This document shows positions 1-5,211 of a DNA stretch of 7,797 bases, one piece after another. The translations under genes and the position numbers were made by a program. The number at the start of each line of letters is the position of its first letter. The stretch's first letter is position 1. Origin of the DNA: an uncultured Rickettsiales bacterium (lineage in GTDB: Bacteria; Pseudomonadota; Alphaproteobacteria; Rickettsiales; UBA1997); assembly GCA_951800555.1 (NCBI GenBank), contig CATOJU010000038.1:1-7797 (forward strand), in the 5' to 3' direction. The notes beneath the pieces are model-generated. The model saw nothing but the letters and a program-made list of their open reading frames with translations. It did no database searches and was not told the DNA's origin.

Positions 1-37
1 AATAGTTGGGTTACTAAAATATGTTAAAAATCCATTA

Positions 38-1903
38 ATGGCTTTAAGTCTCTTTGAAGAAATAAAAAAGAATAATGACCAAGAGGCAGAAAATAAATCA
101 AAAAATAAAAAACCTAATAATCGATTAAGATATAAATTAATAGATAAGCCAGATGATTTAGAAAAAGTATATTTTTTAATCGAATATGCTGAAAAAAAGG
201 GATATAGTATAGATATAAATGCAAAAGACATAGATGGTAATACTCTACTTCATTATGCTGCTAAATATGGAAAATTAGATATAGTTAAGTTTTTACTTAA
301 ACAGGAAGGAATAGATTTAAATTTAAAAGATTATCGTGGTAATACTCCACTTCATTATGCTGCTAGAAGTGGAAATTTAGATATAGTTGATCTTTTACTT
401 AAGCAGGAAGGAATAAATATAAATGTAGAAAACATAAATGGTAATACTCCACTTTATTATGCTGATGAAAATGGAAATTCAGAAATGGTTAATCTTTTAC
501 TTAAACATAAAGGAATAGATGTAAACACACAAGATATGAAAGGTAATACTCCACTTTATTATGCTGTTAAATATGACAGAGATTTAGAGATAGTTAAGTT
601 TTTACTTGAGCAAAAAAGAATAGATGTAAATGCAAAAGATATGAATGGCAATACTCTACTTCATTATGCTGCTAAAAGTGAAAATTCAGAGATAATTGAG
701 TTTTTACTCAAGCAGAAGGGAATAAATGTAAATGTAAAAGATATGAATGGTAATACTCCGATTTATTATGCTAATAAAAGTGGAAATTCAGAGATAATTG
801 AGTTTTTACTTAAACAACCCGGGGTAGATGCAAATATAAAAGATATAAGAGGTAATACTCCACTTCATTATGCTACTAAACATGGAAATTTAGAGATAAT
901 TGAGGCTTTATTTAAACAGAAAGGAATAGATATAAATGTAAAAGATGATCGTGATAATACTCCATTTCATTGGGCAGTTATATATAACAAAAACCCAGAA
1001 GTAATTGAATTTTTACTTAAGCAGGAAGGAATAGATGTAAATGCAAAAAATAAAAGTGAGCAAACTCCACTTTATTTAGCAGTTATATATAACAAAAATC
1101 CAGAAGTAATTGAACTTTTACTTAAACATGAAAAAATAGATGTAAATGCAAAAAATACTCTACTTCGTACAGCAGTTATAGAACAAAATCCAGAAATAAC
1201 TGAACTTTTACTTAAGCAGGAAGGAATAGATGTAAATGCAAAGAATATAAATGGTAATACTCCACTTCATTTGATAGCTTTATCTAATTATATAAAAAAC
1301 CCAAAAGTAATTGAACTTTTACTTAAGCAAGAAAAAATAGATGTAAATGCAAAAAATAATGATGGTTATACTCCACTTCAGTTGGCATTCGAAAATGGAA
1401 ACCTAGAAGTAATTGAACTTTTACTTAAGCAGGAAAAAATAGATGTAAATGCAGGAAATGATTATAGTGATATTCTATTTAATTTGACGGCTGAATATGA
1501 TTATATAAACCCAAAAATAATTGAACTTTTACTTAAGCAAGAAAAAATAGATGTAAATATAAAATATAATAGTGGGAAAACTCCACTCCATTATTTAGTC
1601 GAAAGAGAAAACCTAGAAATAATTAAACTTTTACTTTCTGACAAAAGATTAAAAATTGAAGATGATAAATTAATACAAGAATTAAAAGATATGGCTGAAG
1701 AACATCCAGAAATTGCAGAAGGATTGGAAATTTATCAAAAAAATAGACTTGAAAATGCCGCTCAAGAAATTGAAGAAGGACCACAAATTTTTAATGAAAA
1801 TCAGCAGCAAAATGCAGATCAAAATATTGAAACTGCTATAGAAGAAACTTCTAATTTAGAAGGTCAAACGGAAAAGAAAAAGAAAAATTGTCTTTTAATA
1901 TAA
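38..1903 (+). CDS. Ankyrin-repeat protein with C-terminal CaaX-like motif; candidate secreted effector
   Basis: The 621-residue product has a basic N-terminal stretch (1-36) and a partial capping helix pair (about 37-63). About 14 ankyrin repeats of mostly 34-35 residues follow (64-543), each close to the pattern xxGNTPLHYAxxxGNxEIIExLLKQxGIDVNxK. The last part is an acidic, glutamine-rich tail (544-612) ending in four lysines (613-616) and Asn-Cys-Leu-Leu-Ile. Ankyrin repeats bind proteins; in host-associated bacteria such proteins are often secreted effectors, and that role is inferred here. No signal peptide, membrane segment or enzymatic domain is visible. Cys618 is the only cysteine. Repeat 10 (373-402) is shortened and repeat 13 (474-509) is degenerate. 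The ATG at 38 has no Shine-Dalgarno sequence, and the frame stays open upstream to the window edge, so the true start could lie outside. The gene converges on xerC across a terminator. The target and secretion route are unknown. Confidence 0.9.
   Translation: MALSLFEEIKKNNDQEAENKSKNKKPNNRLRYKLIDKPDDLEKVYFLIEYAEKKGYSIDINAKDIDGNTLLHYAAKYGKLDIVKFLLKQEGIDLNLKDYRGNTPLHYAARSGNLDIVDLLLKQEGININVENINGNTPLYYADENGNSEMVNLLLKHKGIDVNTQDMKGNTPLYYAVKYDRDLEIVKFLLEQKRIDVNAKDMNGNTLLHYAAKSENSEIIEFLLKQKGINVNVKDMNGNTPIYYANKSGNSEIIEFLLKQPGVDANIKDIRGNTPLHYATKHGNLEIIEALFKQKGIDINVKDDRDNTPFHWAVIYNKNPEVIEFLLKQEGIDVNAKNKSEQTPLYLAVIYNKNPEVIELLLKHEKIDVNAKNTLLRTAVIEQNPEITELLLKQEGIDVNAKNINGNTPLHLIALSNYIKNPKVIELLLKQEKIDVNAKNNDGYTPLQLAFENGNLEVIELLLKQEKIDVNAGNDYSDILFNLTAEYDYINPKIIELLLKQEKIDVNIKYNSGKTPLHYLVERENLEIIKLLLSDKRLKIEDDKLIQELKDMAEEHPEIAEGLEIYQKNRLENAAQEIEEGPQIFNENQQQNADQNIETAIEETSNLEGQTEKKKKNCLLI
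227..1666 (+). repeat. Tandem ~102-105 bp repeats encoding the ankyrin array
   Basis: About 14 imperfect tandem units, one ankyrin repeat each. Some neighbours are nearly identical at DNA level. A 36-bp segment at 974-1009 recurs at 1079-1114 with one mismatch, exactly one 105-bp unit away. The segment starting at 674 recurs at 776, exactly 102 bp away, with very few changes over about 35 bp. The later units (about 1000-1560) share the stretch encoding IELLLKQEKIDVNAK almost unchanged. Near-identity at synonymous positions points to recent unit duplication or gene conversion within the array. Confidence 0.9.
1874..1900 (+). other. Polylysine plus C-terminal CLLI: putative host prenylation (CaaX) signal
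   Basis: The last nine codons read KKKKNCLLI, followed at once by TAA. Cys-aliphatic-aliphatic-X at the extreme C terminus is the substrate motif of eukaryotic prenyltransferases, and X = Leu or Ile favours geranylgeranylation. An adjacent lysine cluster is typical of prenylated Ras and Rap family GTPases, where it strengthens membrane attachment. Bacteria lack protein prenyltransferases, so the motif would work only inside a eukaryotic host. What is seen is the motif and the uniqueness of the cysteine; prenylation itself is inferred. Confidence 0.6.
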
Positions 1904-1928
1904 ATAATTATTTAATAATTTATTTAAA

Positions 1929-1983
1929 AAATAAATACCATTTTAAATTTTTTAAAATTGGTATTTATTTCAATATTTTTTTT
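1929..1983. terminator. Intrinsic terminator between convergent ank and xerC genes
   Basis: A long hairpin: 1929-1940 pairs with 1959-1970 (12 bp, AAATAAATACCA with TGGTATTTATTT). After a single bulged T at 1958, 1941-1947 pairs with 1951-1957 (7 bp), leaving a 3-nt loop. Eight T residues follow at 1976-1983 on the plus strand, suiting termination of the ankyrin gene. A-rich sequence at 1926-1931 gives a shorter U-tract on the other strand, so it may also end the xerC transcript. Stability comes from stem length, since G+C in the stem is very low. Confidence 0.75.
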
Positions 1984-2071
1984 AAATACAATAAAATTTA
2001 ATTTTCCATTAAAAATTAAAAATTACTATTAAAATAAAATTATAAAAAAATAATTATTACAATATTTATAA

Positions 2072-2968
2072 CTATTTTTGCGGATGCGAATGTTTATATA
2101 CATTTATAATATTATTTATATCAACATGGGTATAAATCTGTGTAGTTTTCAAATTAGAATGTCCCAATAATTCCTGAATTGTTCTTAGATCAACCCCATT
2201 AACCAATAATTCTGTAGCAAAAGAATGCCTAAATGAATGTGGAGTAATAGTATCAGGTAAATTTAAATTTCTTCTAATATTTTGTACTAATTTTTCAAAA
2301 ATTGTTGCTCTATATTTTTTACCCCTTGTACTAAAAAATAAATGCTCATTTGTATTATATGGACAAGTTTTTTTATATTTATTAATTAAATCCAAAGCAA
2401 CTGGTAAAATAAATACAATTCTTTCTTTTTTTCCTTTTCCTACAATTTTTATTGTATCGTCTCCTATAAAACTTTTATTTGTTATATTTAAAGCTTCGCT
2501 GATTCTTAACCCACAACAATAAATTAATACCAATAATGCAATATCTCTATCGACCTCCCAATCGTGTTTGTCAAATATACTAATGCATTTTATAATCTTT
2601 AAAATATTATTATTAGTTACATTTTTTGGTAAAGTTTTAGAAAACTTGGGATTTTTTATTTTTAAAATAATTTCATTAAATATTCCATATTCTTTATTTA
2701 AAAATTTAAATAAACTTTTTACTGATGATAGCGCCCTGGCATTACTTCTGTTGGATAAATCTTTATTAAAATGTCTATAACTTAACCATTCTCTAAAATC
2801 ATTATACTCTAGTTCTATTAAACTTTTTTCATTTAGTTCTTTTCCTAAAATATTTTTTATGAAAAAAATAAAATTATTTATATCAACTTTATAGGAAATT
2901 ACAGTTCTTTCCGAATAATTTTTTTCTTTAGAAATATAATTAAAGAAACTATTTATTTGTTCACTCAT
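2072..2968 (-). CDS. xerC: Tyrosine recombinase, probably XerC
   Basis: Site-specific recombinase of the XerC/XerD pair, which resolves chromosome dimers at dif during division; it acts in the cytoplasm. The 298 residues match the usual Xer length. The N-terminal SAM-like core-binding domain covers about 4-92 and the catalytic domain about 115-290. All six active-site residues are visible: Arg155 (in GLRISEAL), Lys178 (in GKGKKER), His244 and Arg247 (in TPHSFRHSFATELL), His270 (in ELLGH) and nucleophile Tyr279 (in TTQIYTHV). GLRISEALN and the DLRTIQELLGH stretch look more like alphaproteobacterial XerC than XerD, but that choice rests on memory of the families. The ATG has no clear Shine-Dalgarno sequence. 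It lies 24 bp downstream of cdsA, probably in the same transcript. A phage or mobile-element integrase is less likely, given the compact Xer form and the lack of mobile genes nearby. Confidence 0.88.
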   Translation of the reverse strand: MSEQINSFFNYISKEKNYSERTVISYKVDINNFIFFIKNILGKELNEKSLIELEYNDFREWLSYRHFNKDLSNRSNARALSSVKSLFKFLNKEYGIFNEIILKIKNPKFSKTLPKNVTNNNILKIIKCISIFDKHDWEVDRDIALLVLIYCCGLRISEALNITNKSFIGDDTIKIVGKGKKERIVFILPVALDLINKYKKTCPYNTNEHLFFSTRGKKYRATIFEKLVQNIRRNLNLPDTITPHSFRHSFATELLVNGVDLRTIQELLGHSNLKTTQIYTHVDINNIINVYKHSHPQK

Positions 2969-2992
2969 ATATATAAATTAATAATTTATAAA

Positions 2993-3685
2993 TCAACTAA
3001 ATTGTAGAGTATAAATTAATAATATTGATATGTACAAAAAGCCATCAAATCTATCAAGAAAGCCGCCATGTCCTGGAATTATATTTCCGCTATCTTTAAC
3101 ATTAAATTTTCTTTTTACATAGGATTCTGTAAAATCGCCAGCTTGTTCTAAACAACAAAAAAGTGGCGTAAAATATAGCAATAAAAATTTATATTCCGGT
3201 AAAAATTTACTAGAAAATAAATAACAAATAAATATAGACCCTAAAATACCACCAATTAAACCTTCATAAGATTTTTTAGGGCTAATATTATTTATTTTAT
3301 GTTTTCCCAAATTTAATACTTTCCCTATAATGTAGGCAAAAGTATCAGTACACCATACTAATAAAAATAACCACATTAAAAGATTATTTCCATCAGGCAT
3401 AGTTTTTAAAATAAATAAAGGTAGTAATGTTGTAGTTATATAAAATGCCCCGATAATTAACCACCTATTTTTATGACTAGAATTACCAACTATTAATCCC
3501 CATTCCATAGACATAAAATTTCCAACAATAAATAAAAAACAAATATCAAAAAATATATTATGTGAATATATAAAAGCAAGTAAAACAACTATTATCATAA
3601 TGCCGGATATACTTCTTACTATATTTTCGCTCCATTTTTTATTATTTATAATTTTAAAAATAATATTTTTTAATTTTTCTTTCAT
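2993..3685 (-). CDS. cdsA: Phosphatidate cytidylyltransferase (CDP-diacylglycerol synthase)
   Basis: Inner-membrane enzyme that turns phosphatidic acid and CTP into CDP-diacylglycerol, precursor of the major bacterial phospholipids. The C-terminal family signature is complete: SYVKRKFNVKDSG followed by PGHGGFLDRFD, residues about 192-217 counted from the upstream ATG, including the Lys-Asp pair and the HGG-x-x-DR-x-D block. WCTDTFAYIIGK (115-126) and SPKKSYEG (139-146) are further conserved motifs. Several hydrophobic segments fit a polytopic protein. At 230-234 residues it is shorter than the E. coli enzyme (about 285), but the conserved core is intact. Two starts are possible. The ATG at 3697 overlaps the upstream stop as TAATG. 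The ATG at 3685, four codons in, has GGAG six bases before it, and I prefer it. The stop is TGA. It sits between the BON-protein gene and xerC. Confidence 0.93.
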   Translation of the reverse strand: MKEKLKNIIFKIINNKKWSENIVRSISGIMIIVVLLAFIYSHNIFFDICFLFIVGNFMSMEWGLIVGNSSHKNRWLIIGAFYITTTLLPLFILKTMPDGNNLLMWLFLLVWCTDTFAYIIGKVLNLGKHKINNISPKKSYEGLIGGILGSIFICYLFSSKFLPEYKFLLLYFTPLFCCLEQAGDFTESYVKRKFNVKDSGNIIPGHGGFLDRFDGFLYISILLIYTLQFS

Positions 3686-3691
3686 TTTTTT

Positions 3692-3695
3692 CTCC
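3692..3695 (-). promoter_or_regulatory. Shine-Dalgarno GGAG that decides the cdsA start
   Basis: Minus-strand sequence TAATGGAGAAAAAAATG holds the upstream stop (TAA), an overlapping ATG at 3697, then GGAG and six A residues before a second in-frame ATG at 3685. The spacing is ideal for the second ATG. This is the only clear Shine-Dalgarno sequence I see before any gene in the window, and it points to translational coupling of cdsA to the preceding gene. Confidence 0.6.
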
Positions 3696-3696
3696 A

Positions 3697-4314
3697 TTAA
3701 TTAGTAAAGTTTACCTTTAACTTTTTATCGCTATTTATAGTTATAATATAACTATTAACTTCTTTAACACCACTAACTGTACTAATAATTTTAGCTATTA
3801 AATTTGCTTCTTGTTCATCTTCTGCAATACCTATTATATATACATAACCATTAACAACCGAAATATCATAATTTAAAGATTTAATATTTGATTTAAAGAA
3901 TATTTTTGATATTATAGTTCTTTTTAGGAAAAAATCATAAACATTTGAATATACAACATTACCAACTTTTAATTCATCAAGAAGTTCCCTAACATCTAAA
4001 TTTTCTGTTATTTTATTTATAATATAATCTTTAATTTCTTGATTATATACAATTCCTGTTAACAATACTCGACCTTCTAACACATCAATATAATATCTAC
4101 CAAAATTCCTTAAACCTTGTTGTTTTAAAAAATATGATTTATTTTTATCTATTGATTTTTGAATTTGTTTTTCAATATTTAAATCATTTTTTACTTGAAT
4201 TATTTCTCTATTTAATCTGGACGTTTTACTGACAACCTCACTTCCTGTTGCTATGAATTTTACACAATTTGTGTTAAATAATATTAAAAAAATAAAAATA
4301 ATTTTTTTTGTCAC
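3697..4314 (-). CDS. Dual BON-domain probable lipoprotein, DolP/YraP-like
   Basis: The 205-residue product has a short basic N terminus, a hydrophobic stretch (5-13) and Cys17, followed by two BON domains (about 46-115 and 126-195). Each has the G-x-V-x-(3)-G core: Gly81/Val83/Gly87 and Gly156/Val158/Gly162. Size and layout match E. coli DolP (YraP), an outer-membrane lipoprotein that binds anionic phospholipid and supports envelope integrity; OsmY is a soluble dual-BON relative. The sequence before the cysteine is NTNC, a poor lipobox, so lipidation is likely but not certain. The start is GTG: an in-frame TAA lies just upstream and no ATG falls between. It is the first gene of a probable operon with cdsA, which it overlaps by one base, and xerC. 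The same window carries lgt and lnt, the enzymes that would lipidate it. Confidence 0.8.
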   Translation of the reverse strand: MTKKIIFIFLILFNTNCVKFIATGSEVVSKTSRLNREIIQVKNDLNIEKQIQKSIDKNKSYFLKQQGLRNFGRYYIDVLEGRVLLTGIVYNQEIKDYIINKITENLDVRELLDELKVGNVVYSNVYDFFLKRTIISKIFFKSNIKSLNYDISVVNGYVYIIGIAEDEQEANLIAKIISTVSGVKEVNSYIITINSDKKLKVNFTN

Positions 4315-4355
4315 TTCAATAAATGTTTAAAAAATTAATATAATTGTCGCCAAAT

Positions 4356-4384
4356 ATTATATAATATATTTTTGAAAAAATCAA
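4356..4384 (-). promoter_or_regulatory. Sigma-70-type promoter of the BON protein-cdsA-xerC operon
   Basis: On the minus strand, TTGATT (4379-4384) and a perfect TATAAT (4356-4361) are 17 bp apart, the consensus spacing. Transcription would begin near 4349, giving a leader of about 35 nt before the GTG at 4314. The -10 lies within a 14-bp AT palindrome (4354-4367). AT-rich DNA yields chance -10 matches, but the paired boxes with exact spacing before a divergent gene make this convincing. Confidence 0.65.
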
Positions 4385-4434
4385 GGATTTTTTAAAAGTG
4401 ACATGTAAAATTTCAAAAAACTGAAAAATATCAA

Positions 4435-4462
4435 TTGATTTTTAAATATTACGCATTATTAT
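4435..4462 (+). promoter_or_regulatory. Probable promoter of the YrbL-like gene
   Basis: TTGATT (4435-4440) and TATTAT (4457-4462) are separated by 16 bp on the plus strand, with a start expected near 4469 and a leader of only about 15 nt before the ATG at 4484. It is back to back with the operon promoter at 4356-4384, about 50 bp away. The match is weaker than that promoter. Confidence 0.45.
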
Positions 4463-4476
4463 GCAAAAAAATATTT
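4444..4476. repeat. Nested inverted repeat covering the YrbL-like gene's -10 region
   Basis: GCAT-TATT-ATGC (4453-4464) is an inverted repeat centred on the putative -10 box. It is flanked by AAATATT (4444-4450) and AATATTT (4470-4476), which are also inverted copies of each other. The position suits a repressor operator. Outer arms this AT-rich could arise by chance; the GCAT/ATGC core is less expected. No regulator gene is in the window. Confidence 0.3.
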
Positions 4477-4483
4477 TAAATTA

Positions 4484-5134
4484 ATGATAATATTAAAGGA
4501 AAATTTACTTATTGGCGAAGGTGGAAGAAAAAAAATATACCTAGATCCAAGAGATAATACAAAATGCATAAAAATCACACCATTAGAAAGAAAAAAATTA
4601 GTTAAAAAAACCGCTAAACATTGGTATAAAAAAATCAGGAGTTTAGATTCTTTTGATGAGAATATTGTAGAAATGAAAGCACATAAAAATATGAAAAATA
4701 GAGATGAAGATGCATATAATCATATACCAAAATTTTATGGTGCTGTAGAAACAAATTTTGGCTGGGGTATAGTTGTTGATTATCTGGACAATATAATATC
4801 ATTAAAAGATTTTATAACAAAATATGGAGTAACAGATGATATAATGACTGCTATAAAAGAAATGTTTTTAAATTTTATAAAAAATAATATAGAAATAAGA
4901 GATTATACTTCAATTAATTATATGGTAAAATTTATAAATAATAAACCTAAAATCTATTTAATAGATGGACTTGGAGCCGCTAATTTAATACCATTACATA
5001 AAATTCCATATTTTGGGAAAAAACAAACTATAAGAAGATTAAAAAAAATGCTTATTCTTTTAAAAAAAGATTTTCCTAAATATGAAGATAAATTTGACTT
5101 TGACAAAATTATTAATGGGTCTATTTATAAATAA
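4484..5134 (+). CDS. yrbL: YrbL-family protein-kinase-like protein
   Basis: The 216-residue product resembles E. coli YrbL, a PhoP-network protein of unknown biochemical role with a protein-kinase-like fold. Shared features are the start (MIxLxE...GxGxxRKxYxDPxD...CIKI), IPKFYGAVETNFGWG (81-95) and the LIPL stretch (168-171). Kinase elements are visible: glycine loop GEGGRK (11-16), Lys30 in CIKI, a candidate helix-C Glu63, catalytic-loop RD at 139-140 with Asn145 at the canonical +5 position, and metal-binding Asp161 in IDG. As I recall it, E. coli YrbL lacks the catalytic-loop aspartate, so this homologue looks more kinase-like. No signal peptide is seen; it is probably cytoplasmic. It stands alone on the plus strand, divergent from the BON-protein operon and convergent with lnt, so it is probably monocistronic. 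The ATG lacks a Shine-Dalgarno sequence; an in-frame TGA at 4436 limits upstream extension. Confidence 0.8.
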   Translation: MIILKENLLIGEGGRKKIYLDPRDNTKCIKITPLERKKLVKKTAKHWYKKIRSLDSFDENIVEMKAHKNMKNRDEDAYNHIPKFYGAVETNFGWGIVVDYLDNIISLKDFITKYGVTDDIMTAIKEMFLNFIKNNIEIRDYTSINYMVKFINNKPKIYLIDGLGAANLIPLHKIPYFGKKQTIRRLKKMLILLKKDFPKYEDKFDFDKIINGSIYK

Positions 5135-5189
5135 AAAAAAATATATCTTTTAATTTTATGATTTTTTTGTTATCATATATAAAAATTAA
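5133..5189 (-). terminator. Possible weak terminator after lnt
   Basis: In the 77-bp gap between convergent genes, TTAATTTT (5150-5157) pairs with AAAATTAA (5182-5189), and ATGAT (5158-5162) with ATCAT (5172-5176). There is a 5-nt one-sided bulge and a 9-nt loop. Nine A residues at 5133-5141 give a U-tract on the minus strand, though 8 bp beyond the stem base. The stem is nearly all A-T, so this is tentative. A 10-bp direct repeat (AATATATCTT) flanks it at 5140-5149 and 5191-5200. Confidence 0.35.
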
Positions 5190-5211
5190 TAATATATCTT
5201 CACATAAAAAT

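Noticed and set aside
227..1666. CRISPR-like repeat array
   Set aside because: The period is 102-105 bp, the reading frame is continuous and the units translate to ankyrin repeats; there are no unique spacers.
1667..1873. F-box or PRANC-type domain in the ankyrin protein tail, as in other ankyrin effectors
   Set aside because: The tail is short, acidic and glutamine/asparagine-rich with no recognisable F-box pattern.
1904..2071. dif site next to xerC
   Set aside because: No sequence with the two 11-bp arms of a Xer site was recognised; the inverted repeat there is better explained as a terminator.
2568..2780. Plus-strand open frame of 70 codons
   Set aside because: It lies wholly antisense to xerC, whose catalytic motifs are intact; the hydrophobic translation is what the T-rich complement of a real gene gives.
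2993..2995. UGA recoded as tryptophan, as in some tiny symbiont genomes
   Set aside because: The tryptophan codons I checked are TGG, and the TGA ending cdsA falls right after the conserved C-terminal region, with TAA four codons later.
4324..4340. PhoP box upstream of the YrbL-like gene
   Set aside because: One TGTTTA half-site is present at 4324-4329, but no second copy at the needed spacing, and it is far from the gene's -35 box.
4461..4484. Tiny leader ORF starting at the ATG at 4461
   Set aside because: It has only seven sense codons, no Shine-Dalgarno sequence, and its ATG overlaps the putative -10 box, so it would not be transcribed from that promoter.
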